Source: Falsiroseomonas sp051433165 (lineage in GTDB: Bacteria > Pseudomonadota > Alphaproteobacteria > Acetobacterales > Acetobacteraceae). From it: DNA of 64,000 nucleotides. This document shows, piece by piece, positions 1-7,922 of this stretch (positions are counted from its first letter, which is position 1; each line of letters opens with the position of its first letter). The notes under the pieces were generated by a model. That model was not told where the DNA came from. It made no database searches and saw only the letters and a program-made list of their open reading frames with translations. The position numbers were made by a program, and so were the translations under genes. The DNA is taken from positions 12,580-76,579 of the forward strand of contig NZ_JBHMFS010000022.1 of the NCBI RefSeq assembly GCF_051433165.1. Direction: 5' to 3'.

Positions 1-412
1 CGACCATCGCCGCCTGCCGGCCATCGCCGCGGACCTTGCCGCCATCTCCGCCGAGATGCCTGTGGTGATCGACCATATGCTGGCGCTGCCGGCGGCGCTG
101 GGCATCGCCGATCCCGGCTTCCAGGCGCTGCTGCGACTGGTGGGGCAGGGGCAGGCGCATGTGAAGCTCTCCGGTGCCTATCGCCTTTCATCCCGCTTCC
201 CGGACTACCCGGATGCACGGCCGTTCCACGATGCGCTTCTGGCGGCCAACCCGGATCGGCTGCTTTGGGGCACAGACTGGCCGCATACCTCGATCCCGGC
301 GGAGATTATGCCGGATGACGGGGCGTTGCTGGACCTGTTCCATGACTGGACCCCGCGGGCCGAAGATCGCTCCCGGATCTTGGTAGAGACGCCGTTGCGG
401 CTGTTCTGTTAG
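1..412 (+). CDS. Amidohydrolase family protein, C-terminal part (gene starts before the window)
   Basis: The reading frame is open from base 2 to the TAG at 410-412, so only the last ~136 residues are present. The motif GTDWPH, followed by a helix and a closing stretch ending ILVETPLRLF, is typical of the C-terminal end of the amidohydrolase_2 TIM barrel. That family includes 2-pyrone-4,6-dicarboxylate lactonase and related dicarboxylate or lactone hydrolases, and the Asp of GTDW is the usual metal/catalytic Asp. The substrate cannot be read from this fragment. The family call is firm; the lactonase subgroup is an inference from the short C-terminal pattern. No terminator is evident after the stop. 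Confidence 0.8.
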   Translation, partial: DHRRLPAIAADLAAISAEMPVVIDHMLALPAALGIADPGFQALLRLVGQGQAHVKLSGAYRLSSRFPDYPDARPFHDALLAANPDRLLWGTDWPHTSIPAEIMPDDGALLDLFHDWTPRAEDRSRILVETPLRLFC

Positions 413-496
413 CGCGAAACCGAAAAACCGGATGACCGTTGCGCGGCCGCGGCTTGCGCCGCAGCCTCCCGGCATGGGATGGAGGCCGGCTGGGAG

Positions 497-512
497 CGCA
501 ACACCTGTTGCG
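497..512. repeat. Perfect 16-bp palindrome upstream of the sensor kinase
   Basis: CGCAACA-CC-TGTTGCG is a perfect inverted repeat with 7-bp arms. It lies about 35 bases before the chosen kinase start at 548, inside the 135-base gap after the amidohydrolase. Its length and position fit an operator for a dimeric regulator. No regulator family can be assigned from the sequence. Confidence 0.4.
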
Positions 513-547
513 AACCGGGATCGATTAATGAACGCCAGGAATTCCAG

Positions 548-1723
548 ATGATGTCGGCCGGCATTCGGACCGAGACTGGCGGCGAGTTGCATAGCCGGCT
601 GCGCCAGCAGCAGCTTCTCTCGGCCTTTGGCCGCGAGGCGTTGCGTGGCGCCGAACTCGACGACCTGTTGCAGGAAGCAGCGCGGATTGCCGCGGATGGC
701 TTAAGCACCGACCTGGCGAAAGTGCTGCAGCATATTCCCGCCGAAGGCGCGCTGAAGATTGTCGCCGGTGTGGGTTGGCGCCCCAATGTGATCGGTGTGG
801 TACGGTTCGGCACTGATCTCGCATCGCCTGCAGGTTTTGCGCTGCGGACCGGGGCGCCGGTGATCTCCAACCATCTGGGTGATGAGGGGCGCTTCCGCAC
901 GCCGAAGCTGATGGTGGAGCACGGCGTCCGTCGCGCCGTGAATGTGCTCATTCGTGGTGAGGCCGGCGCGCCGCCCTTCGGCGTGCTGGAAGTGGACAGC
1001 CGCGACCCGCGCGAGGATTTTTCCGAGAACGACGTCGATTTCCTCCAGGCGCTGGCCAATGTCGTGGGCCTTGCAATTGATCGGGACCGCGACCGGCGCG
1101 ACCGGGAGTTGCTGACGCGGGAGGCGCATCACCGGGTCAAGAACAGCCTCCAGATCGCCCAAACCCTGCTGCGCCTGCAACTGCGCGAGGTGGAGGATCC
1201 GGAGGCGCGGCTTCAACTCGAACAGGCTGCGCGGCGTATCATGACCATCGGTGCGGTCCATGAGCGCCTGTTCTCCGGCCCTGCCATCGGCCAGGTCGCG
1301 GTCGGCACCTATTTGCGGGGGCTGGTGGAGGATCTACGGAATTCGCTCGGCGTGGGTGAGGGCGGGCGGCCGCTGGAACTGGAACTGACCGCGACGGGTG
1401 AGATGGCGATCTGGGACGGGGACCGGGTAACGATGCTCGGCCTTGTGGTGACGGAACTGGTGACGAACGCCTTCAAATACGGCCGGGACCGTGTGCTGAT
1501 CCGCTTGGATATTGCCGCCCTGGACGGGACCGGCACGCTGGTGGTGGAGGACGGCGGCGATGGGCCGCCGGACGGCTACGACCAGGTTCGCGGCCGCGGC
1601 CTGGGCATGCGGATCCTGGCGACGCTGCTGCGGGGTGGCGAACTTGTGCCGCAATGGCCGGCGGGCGGGCGGTTCCGCTTCGTCGCCACACTGCCACCCG
1701 CAGCCTCGGCCGCCTCCATCTGA
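548..1723 (+). CDS. Soluble GAF-domain sensor histidine kinase (HisKA_2 type)
   Basis: A predicted 391-residue cytoplasmic kinase. Residues ~25-180 form a GAF-like sensor domain. The phospho-acceptor region carries HHRVKNSLQ (His at 194/195), the signature of the HisKA_2 class rather than classical HisKA. A HATPase_c domain follows, with ELVTNAFKYG as N-box and GRGLGM as G-box. No membrane segment is seen, so it should sense an internal signal. The ATG at 548 is preferred over an upstream in-frame ATG at 479 because GCCAGGA lies 7 bases before it; ATG 551 is equally possible. No response regulator is adjacent, so it is an orphan in this window. Kinases of this class often feed the alphaproteobacterial general stress response, but nothing here shows that directly. 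Confidence 0.88.
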   Translation: MMSAGIRTETGGELHSRLRQQQLLSAFGREALRGAELDDLLQEAARIAADGLSTDLAKVLQHIPAEGALKIVAGVGWRPNVIGVVRFGTDLASPAGFALRTGAPVISNHLGDEGRFRTPKLMVEHGVRRAVNVLIRGEAGAPPFGVLEVDSRDPREDFSENDVDFLQALANVVGLAIDRDRDRRDRELLTREAHHRVKNSLQIAQTLLRLQLREVEDPEARLQLEQAARRIMTIGAVHERLFSGPAIGQVAVGTYLRGLVEDLRNSLGVGEGGRPLELELTATGEMAIWDGDRVTMLGLVVTELVTNAFKYGRDRVLIRLDIAALDGTGTLVVEDGGDGPPDGYDQVRGRGLGMRILATLLRGGELVPQWPAGGRFRFVATLPPAASAASI

Positions 1724-1752
1724 GTTCCGCCCAAGCGGGTCGCCGCGCCGGT

Positions 1753-2070
1753 TCAGGTCTCGCGCAGGAAGCGCCGCGTGGCATCCGACACCATGTCCGA
1801 CAGGTCGAGCGGAATTTCCATCGCGTTGACCTTGTCGTCGATCAGCGGGAAGGACAGGCCGTGCACGAAGATCCACAGCCGAAGGCCGCGCGTGCGGATC
1901 GGCGGGTCGTTCGGGGCGCCGCCATCGCGATGCGCCAGGTGGCGCAACAACACGCCAAAGGTCTCCTCCCCCTTCTGCAGTAGCTCGGGACTTCGGTCGT
2001 GCGTGCGGGTCTGGCTGAACATCAGCTTGGAGACGCCGCTTTCCGCCGCCGCGAAGCCGATATCGGCGTG
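1753..2070 (-). pseudogene. TetR-family regulator, C-terminal remnant
   Basis: The minus frame ending at 1753 encodes about 100 residues that read like the ligand-binding C-terminal half of a TetR repressor: FAAAESGVSKLMFSQTR resembles the 'FA..nPalyrLMF' helix, followed by a Leu/Trp-rich helix and RRFLRET. The DNA-binding N-terminal half is absent. Upstream of about 2070 the frame continues only as low-complexity sequence antisense to an efflux-pump fragment. It has no credible start and is called a truncated relic. The exact breakpoint is uncertain by some tens of bases. Confidence 0.6.
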
Positions 2071-2082
2071 CCCGATGGCTGA

Positions 2083-2480
2083 GACGGCGGCCCCATCCAG
2101 GCGCTGATCGCTTCGCTCGGGCTGATCGTGGTGCTGGCCATCGCGGTGGTGGTGCTGACGTTCAATTCCTTCCGCCTGTCCCTGATTGCCTTCCTGGCCG
2201 CGGGGCCTATCCGCGGGGCTGTCGCTGCTGGCGCTTGCGGTCTTCAACTACCCTTCGGCATCAACGCGATCATTGGCCTGATCGGATCCATCGGCGTGTC
2301 CATCAACGCCGCACTGATCGCCATCTCCGCACTTCAAGACGATGAGGCGGCGGCGCAGGGCGACCAGACTGCGATGGCTGAGGTGGTGCTCGATGCCAGC
2401 CGCCACATCCTCTCGACGGCGATCACGACCTTCGGCGGGTTCCTGCCGCTGATCCAGGGGGGGTGGCGGCTTCTGGCCCC
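2083..2480 (+). pseudogene. RND efflux transporter fragment, broken at both ends
   Basis: From about 2083 the plus frame reads GGPIQALIASLG, then hydrophobic helices with LTFNSFRLSLIAF, INAIIGLIGSIG, a DASRHILSTAITT segment and GGFLPLI. These match the C-terminal membrane domain of AcrB-like (HAE1) pumps in order. The N-terminal ~80% of the protein is missing, with a TGA at 2080. At a run of seven G (2457-2463) the frame shifts: the expected GGGFWP follows in another frame (2462 onward) and the sequence then loses similarity. TetR regulators commonly sit beside RND pumps, so this piece and the TetR remnant may once have been one locus. Confidence 0.7.
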
Positions 2481-2499
2481 GTCGTGACGGCATCGCTGT

Positions 2500-2681
2500 T
2501 CGTGCGCAGCGCCCCGGCAACCGCGGCGGAGGCCGCCTTGGATTCCGTCGATCTCGCATGAGGTCTGCTGCGTCGCCGCTGCCGCCTGTACGGCTAGGTT
2601 CTTCACCTCGCTGGCCACCACGGCGAAGCCCTTTCCGGCCTCAACGGCACGGGCCGCCTCGGTTGTCGCGTTCAACGCCGA
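2500..2681 (-). pseudogene. Methyl-accepting chemotaxis protein signalling-domain fragment
   Basis: On the minus strand, residues read LNATTEAARAVEAGKGFAVV, then ASEVKNLA and a Thr/Gln-rich helix. This is the highly conserved hairpin tip of the MCP cytoplasmic signalling domain (consensus ALNAxIEAARAGExGKGFAVVAxEVRxLA). Only about 50-60 residues survive, followed by an apparent frameshift near 2538. There is no membrane or ligand domain and no credible start. The fragment is too short to signal and is best read as a relic. Confidence 0.75.
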
Positions 2682-2737
2682 TCCATGCTGCCACGACTGA
2701 CAAATGCGTCCATGGCCCACGCGGAGATCAATCCGCT

Positions 2738-4681
2738 TTAGTCCAGCAGGCGCGCGATGGCCTCCGCGGGGGGCATTTCCGGGCTGGCGCGCAGCGCGGC
2801 AAAGACGGATTTCTTTGCCCGAGCGCGCCAGCTTACCGGCAGCTTTGCCAGGCTTTCATGCAGGGCGAGATAGGCCTGTTCCGTCCAGGCCCGCTCATGC
2901 GCAAGCCGCGCCGGGCCGAAATCGAAGCGCTGGCTGCCCCGGGCTGGCTGCGTTGCGCGGAGGTCGGCCGTGGCCTGCTCATCCACACGCACAGCGCGGA
3001 TGACCACGCCGTAGTCGCGCGCCGCCGCCTCCACCGTCAGCCGCCCGGACCGAACATCGGCGAGCACCGCGTCGGCGGGACGGGTGCAGGGGTCACCGCG
3101 TCCACCGCCGCCCGGGGAGACGATCCGCACCACTGCGCCCGGTGGCAGATTGAACAGATCGGTATTGCCCAGGTTGCGCTCCTCCGGCGTGCCCGGGTTC
3201 AGCGCGAAGGTGCTGGCGGCGCCCGGCCGGCCGCCCAGCGTGCCCCAGGGCTGGAACACGGACCGGTCGCGGTTGCGCGCGGTCACCACCGCATCCGGCG
3301 CATCGGTGGTGAATTCCAGCACGGTCGCCATGCCGCCGCGATGCGCGCCGGCACCGGCGCTATCCGGCATCAGCCCGTAACGCAGCACGCGCACCGGTGC
3401 CTCGGATTCGGTGATCTCGATCGGGCTGTTCTTGAGATAGGCGGCATCGGCGCCCGAGCCATCCGTGCCGTCGCGATGCGGCATGCCACCGCCGCCACCA
3501 ACAATCGGCGCCACCGCCACAATGGAACGCCGCCCGGTGCGGCGATTTTCGCCGGAGATATTGATGATGGAGGAGGATCCGGCCGGCGCCGCGGGCAGCC
3601 GTTCCGGTGCCGCCTGCACGAAGGCCCCGAAGACCAGGCTGCGCAGCCGCGCGCAGGTCAGGCTGCGCATGCCCACCGCGGCCGGATGCTGCGGGTTCAC
3701 CACGCTACCCTCCGGCAGGATACAGGTGAAGGGCCGCGTCGTGCCGAAGTTCAGCAGGATCTTCGGGCTGAGCGCGGACAGGACGTAGTAGACGCCGACC
3801 ATAACCAGCGAATGCCGCGCATGGCCGCCGGTCGGCACGTTCATGGATGACAAGGTCTGCGGGTCGGTGCCGGTGAAATCCATCACGGCGGAATCGCCCA
3901 TGATGCGCAGCGTCAGCTTCAACCGCAGCGGGTCGCCATCCGGCCCATCCTCGTCGCAGTAATCGGCAAAGGCGTAGTCGCCATCCGGCAGCCCGGCCAG
4001 TACGGCGCGCGCTTGCGCTTCCCCGTAGTCCAGCAGATCCGCCATACCATCGACTAGCGTCTCCAGCCCGAAGCGACGCACCAGGTCCAGGATGCGGCGC
4101 TCGCCGGTGTTCACCGCTGCGATGAGCGCCTTCAGGTCACCCCAGTTCTGGTCGGGTACGCGCACATTGGCGAGGATGACGCGCAGCAGTTTCTCGTCCA
4201 GCACGCCTTCCTGATACAGCTTGGAGGGCGGCACGCGGATGCCTTCCTGATGCACCTCCGTCAGCGTGCGGGACAGGCTGGCCGGCACGGCGCCGCCGAC
4301 ATCGACATTGTGGATATGCCCGCCGGCGAAGGCGATGATGCGACCTTCATGGAACACCGGCTTCCACATGTTCGTGTCCGGCGAATGCGTCGCGAGGTAG
4401 CCTGAATAGGGGTCGTTGGTCATGGCGATGTCGCCGGGCGCATAGCCACCGGGCACCATCCCGATTGCCGCCTCATAATCCACACCCGGATACCATGTGG
4501 CGCCAAGATCCAGCGGCACGGCGCAGGTCTTGCCGTGGGCGTCGAGGAACTGGACGGTGAAATCCTCCGTCTCCTTGACGAAGGTCGAATGCGCAGTGCG
4601 GTACAGCGTGGTGGCCATGCTCTCGGCGGCCGCGCGGCAATGGTTGCGCAGAACCTGCAGCGTAATGGGGTCCGTACGCAT
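2738..4681 (-). CDS. Hydantoinase/oxoprolinase B-type subunit
   Basis: A predicted 647-residue protein of the HyuB family, the partner of HyuA in ATP-dependent N-methylhydantoinase, 5-oxoprolinase and acetone-carboxylase-like enzymes. Family features are visible: MTNDPYSGYLATHSPD, GHIHNVDVGG, MDFTGTDPQ, PTGGHARHS and the Gly-rich ISGENRRTG and SPGGGGRGDP segments. About 90 residues after the last Gly-rich block form a C-terminal extension beyond the core. The ATG at 4681 shares one base with the stop of the A subunit (TGATG), so the two are translationally coupled and should form one complex. It is the last gene of a five-gene minus-strand operon. The substrate cannot be told from the sequence; a cyclic amide or imide is the family expectation. 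Confidence 0.92.
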   Translation of the reverse strand: MRTDPITLQVLRNHCRAAAESMATTLYRTAHSTFVKETEDFTVQFLDAHGKTCAVPLDLGATWYPGVDYEAAIGMVPGGYAPGDIAMTNDPYSGYLATHSPDTNMWKPVFHEGRIIAFAGGHIHNVDVGGAVPASLSRTLTEVHQEGIRVPPSKLYQEGVLDEKLLRVILANVRVPDQNWGDLKALIAAVNTGERRILDLVRRFGLETLVDGMADLLDYGEAQARAVLAGLPDGDYAFADYCDEDGPDGDPLRLKLTLRIMGDSAVMDFTGTDPQTLSSMNVPTGGHARHSLVMVGVYYVLSALSPKILLNFGTTRPFTCILPEGSVVNPQHPAAVGMRSLTCARLRSLVFGAFVQAAPERLPAAPAGSSSIINISGENRRTGRRSIVAVAPIVGGGGGMPHRDGTDGSGADAAYLKNSPIEITESEAPVRVLRYGLMPDSAGAGAHRGGMATVLEFTTDAPDAVVTARNRDRSVFQPWGTLGGRPGAASTFALNPGTPEERNLGNTDLFNLPPGAVVRIVSPGGGGRGDPCTRPADAVLADVRSGRLTVEAAARDYGVVIRAVRVDEQATADLRATQPARGSQRFDFGPARLAHERAWTEQAYLALHESLAKLPVSWRARAKKSVFAALRASPEMPPAEAIARLLD

Positions 4682-6714
4682 CAGATCGTCTCCATCACGA
4701 GGTTGCCCTGCGCATCGGCGCGCACCTGCCATCCGGCGGGCACGAGCACGGTGCAATCGGATTGTGTGACCACGGCCGGGCCGCTCAGCCGCGCGCCGGC
4801 GCCCAATGCCTCTCGCCGGTAAAGCCCCGCATCGTGCCAGGCGCCGGCGAGGCGCAGCGAGATAGTGGATTCGGGCACGGCCTCGCCCGCCACCACGGGG
4901 TCGGCTCGGACGGGCAGGGGCGGCGCGCGGCGCAGCGCGGCGGCGCGCAGCCCCACCACCTCCACCGGCGCCTCCGGGTCGCAATGGCCGAAAGCGTCCT
5001 TGTGCGCCGCGTGGAACAGCGCGGCGAGGTCGGCGGCGGTGCCATGCTCGCGCCACGTCGTCGGCAGCGGCACCGGCACCTCGAAGGACTGGCCCTGGTA
5101 GCGCAGATCGGCGCCGAGGCTGATTTCTGATTCGCCGCTGCCGCCCATCTCCACCAGAGTCGCGCGCGCCTCATTGGCCAGCGCATCGAAGGTCTCGTGC
5201 AACACCGGCAGCGCCGGTTCGGCCAGTGGCAGCAGCAGGCTACGCATGGTGTCTCGGCGCAGATCGGCAGCCAGCGCGCCGAGCGCGCAGAGCGTGCCTG
5301 GCACCGCTGGCACCAGCACGCGGCCGATGCCCGCGGCTTCTGCCAGCAGCGCGCCCAGCATCGGCCCGGCGCCGCCGAAGGGCATCAGCGTGAGCTCGCT
5401 GGCATGCGCGCCGGCGCGCGCCAGCAGCTTGTCGATCTCTACCAGCATGCCGCTGATGGCCACCCGCAGCACGCCTTCCGCCACTGCCGGCACATCGAGC
5501 CCGAGGCGCTCGGCGATCGGCCGCGCCGCGGCTTCCGCCAGGACGCGATCCGGCGCGATGGCGCCGAAGCCGAGTTGCCCTTGGCCAAGGATGCCACAGA
5601 CCAGCGCCGCGTCCGTCACCGTAAAATGGCCGCCGCCGCGCCCGAAGCAGGCCGGGCCGGGGCTGGAACCGGCGCTCTCAGGTCCGACCTGCAACACGCC
5701 CTGCGCATCGACCCGCGCGATGGAACCGCCACCCTGGCCCGAGGAAATCACCGCGACGGTCGGGATGGCCAGCGGGAACTCGCCGATCGCCTGGCCGCTG
5801 CCGAAAGATGGCGCGCCATCCGCCAGAAGCGCGACATCCGCGCTGGTGCCGCCGATATCCAGCGTCAGCACCAGCCGCTCCCCTGCGGCGCGCGCCACGA
5901 CGCCCGCGCCGACGACGCCCGACGCAGTTCCTGACAGCAGCATGCCGACGCAATCCCGCCGCCCGCGCTGCGCCGTCATGGTGCCGCCGGCGGAGGTGGT
6001 CAGCAACAGCGGCGCGGCGATGCCGGCGGCGGTCAGCTGGCCCTGCACGCGCTCCAGATACCCCGCGATGCGCGGATGCACATAGGCGTTGAGCACGGAG
6101 GTGGTGGTGCGCTCGTATTCGCGGATCGCCGGCCACACCTCGCTGCCACGGAAGATGAAGAGCTGTGGCGCGATCTCGCCGATCATCGCAGCGACCGCCT
6201 CCTCATGCGCGGCGTTGCGCCAGGCATGTAGGAAGGAGACGACGATACCCTCGCAGCCCTGCGCCAACGCGGCCTCCAGCGCGGCGGCAACGCTGGCGCG
6301 GTCGGGCGCCGTCACCGTGCGGCCTTCGGCATTCATGCGTTCGGTAATGCCGAAGACGGATTCGCGCGGCACCAGCGGCGCGGGGCGCTCGCAGAACAGG
6401 CTGTAGGGGTCCGGCATGCGCAGCCGCGCCAGCTCCAGCATATCCGTGAAGCCGGCGGTGGTGAACAGCGCGAGCCTGGCGCCGCGGCGCTGGATGATGG
6501 TGTTCACGCCGACCGTCGTGCCGTGCACGAAGCGCTCGACCTCCGCCGGCACCAGCCCATCCGCCGCGAGCCGGCGCAGGCCTGTGGCGACATCCTGTCC
6601 GGGCTCGGATGGCGTGGTCAGCACCTTCAGGGTCTCGAGCCGCCCGGTGCTGGTCTCCAGCGCGACGAAATCCGCGAAGGTGCCACCAATATCCACGCCG
6701 ATGCGCCAAGCCAT
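4681..6714 (-). CDS. Hydantoinase/oxoprolinase A-type subunit (ATP-binding)
   Basis: A predicted 677-residue HyuA-family protein. The N-terminal ASKHA-fold ATPase begins with GVDIGGTFADF (phosphate-1 loop), followed by HGTTVGVNTII and DIGGTSADVAL (phosphate-2), and the C-terminal oxoprolinase-like domain carries MPFGGAGPM. The family couples ATP hydrolysis to opening of a cyclic amide with HyuB. The ATG at 6714 is chosen because GGAAAGG lies 6 bases before it; in-frame ATGs at 6729 and 6753 lack such a site. The stop overlaps the HyuB start. A 5-oxoprolinase, N-methylhydantoinase or other lactamase role is possible; the preceding amine-dehydrogenase genes suggest the product may be an amino or N-alkyl amino acid, which is inference. 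Confidence 0.92.
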   Translation of the reverse strand: MAWRIGVDIGGTFADFVALETSTGRLETLKVLTTPSEPGQDVATGLRRLAADGLVPAEVERFVHGTTVGVNTIIQRRGARLALFTTAGFTDMLELARLRMPDPYSLFCERPAPLVPRESVFGITERMNAEGRTVTAPDRASVAAALEAALAQGCEGIVVSFLHAWRNAAHEEAVAAMIGEIAPQLFIFRGSEVWPAIREYERTTTSVLNAYVHPRIAGYLERVQGQLTAAGIAAPLLLTTSAGGTMTAQRGRRDCVGMLLSGTASGVVGAGVVARAAGERLVLTLDIGGTSADVALLADGAPSFGSGQAIGEFPLAIPTVAVISSGQGGGSIARVDAQGVLQVGPESAGSSPGPACFGRGGGHFTVTDAALVCGILGQGQLGFGAIAPDRVLAEAAARPIAERLGLDVPAVAEGVLRVAISGMLVEIDKLLARAGAHASELTLMPFGGAGPMLGALLAEAAGIGRVLVPAVPGTLCALGALAADLRRDTMRSLLLPLAEPALPVLHETFDALANEARATLVEMGGSGESEISLGADLRYQGQSFEVPVPLPTTWREHGTAADLAALFHAAHKDAFGHCDPEAPVEVVGLRAAALRRAPPLPVRADPVVAGEAVPESTISLRLAGAWHDAGLYRREALGAGARLSGPAVVTQSDCTVLVPAGWQVRADAQGNLVMETI

Positions 6715-6803
6715 CTTCTGCCTTTCCATCACGTCGCGCGAAGGATCGGCCATGGATGGCGCGCGAGCCAGCCGGTGATTTCGCCGTCGCGCATAAGCAT
6801 GGC

Positions 6804-7922
6804 TTATAGGGCGGGCTGGAATCGCCGGATCGAAAGCCCCTCCAGCGGCACATCGGTCCGCCCATCCAGCGCCAGCTCACTGAGGATGGCGCCGATCGCC
6901 GGGCCAAGCTGGAAGCCGTGGCCGGAAAAGCCGAAGGCGTGGAACAGCCCGGGCGTGGTGCTGCTGGGGCCGACCACGGGAATGGCATCCGGCATCATAC
7001 CATCAATGCCGCTCCAGCTTCGGATGACGGAAACGCCGGCGAGCGACGGCACGATCTCCACCGCCTTGCGCATCGCCGCCAGCGTTGCCTCCGGCGTCGC
7101 GCGGGAGAAGGGCACGGCAGGATCACCAGTGCCGCGGCCGCCGCCGAAGATGACGTTGCCGCGCGGGATCTGGCGCAGATAGATGCCGCCGCCGGCCACG
7201 CCGATATTTGGGCGGATGAAGTAGGGGATCGGCTCGGTCACGCCCATGTTCGGCGTATGTGGCTTCACCGGTACGGGCTCGCCGAACCATTCGGCCACCT
7301 GGCCGCCCCAGAAGCCGGCGGTGTTCACCAGCCTGTCGGCGCGAAAGATCTCCTCGCCGGCCTCCACGATGAACTGCGTGCCATCCTTGCGACAGGCGGT
7401 GACGCGGACCTGCTCGCGGATGGTCGCACCCGCCACGCGGGCGGCCTGGGCAAGCGCCGGGGAGAGCAGGCGCGGATTGGCCGAGCCATCCTCCGGCGCG
7501 AACGACGCCGCCACGACGGAAGGCCCCAGCCAGGGATAGTCGCGATGCACCGCCGCCTGGTTCAGGAAGCTCACCGAAAGCTGGTAATCCCGCGCTACGT
7601 CGAGATAGGCGACGAGATCGGCCTCATCCGCCGCGCTGCGAGCCAGCTTCAAATGGCCGGTGGCGACGAATTCGCAATCCGTGCCCAGCAGCCTCGGCAG
7701 GTCCTGCCAGATGGCATGGGACCGGCGGGCGATCGGCAACTCTGCCGGGTGGCGGCCCTGCTGGCGCACACCGCCGTAATTGGCGCCGGAGGCCTGGGAG
7801 CCGACCAGGCCGCGTTCCAGCAGCACCACCTTGGCTCCACGCAGCGCGAGATGCAGCGCCGCGGAACAGCCGGCGCCGCCGCCGCCGATGACGAGAACCT
7901 CGGTCTCCACGATGCGGCTCAT
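6804..7922 (-). CDS. FAD-dependent oxidoreductase, DadA/HcnC-like (catalytic subunit)
   Basis: A predicted 372-residue flavoprotein of the DAO family. The N-terminal Rossmann motif is VIGGGGAGCSAALHLA, followed by VVLLERG; the C-terminal FAD signature region contains SGIDGMMPDAIPVVG and FGFSGHGFQLGP. Members oxidise the C-N bond of amino or secondary-amino acids (D-amino acids, sarcosine, glycine, opines, hydroxyproline). Its ATG overlaps the stop of the upstream subunit by four bases (ATGA). With the two preceding genes it forms the three-part set known from hydrogen cyanide synthase, opine oxidase and D-hydroxyproline dehydrogenase. About 90 bases separate it from the hydantoinase A gene downstream on the same strand. 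Membership of the complex is well supported; the substrate is unknown. Confidence 0.9.
   Translation of the reverse strand: MSRIVETEVLVIGGGGAGCSAALHLALRGAKVVLLERGLVGSQASGANYGGVRQQGRHPAELPIARRSHAIWQDLPRLLGTDCEFVATGHLKLARSAADEADLVAYLDVARDYQLSVSFLNQAAVHRDYPWLGPSVVAASFAPEDGSANPRLLSPALAQAARVAGATIREQVRVTACRKDGTQFIVEAGEEIFRADRLVNTAGFWGGQVAEWFGEPVPVKPHTPNMGVTEPIPYFIRPNIGVAGGGIYLRQIPRGNVIFGGGRGTGDPAVPFSRATPEATLAAMRKAVEIVPSLAGVSVIRSWSGIDGMMPDAIPVVGPSSTTPGLFHAFGFSGHGFQLGPAIGAILSELALDGRTDVPLEGLSIRRFQPAL

Noticed and set aside
416..440. GAAAC-N16-CGTT resembling an EcfG general-stress promoter before the HisKA_2 kinase
   Set aside because: The -35 has one mismatch to GGAAC, the site is over 100 bases from the start codon, and such short motifs occur by chance in high-GC sequence.
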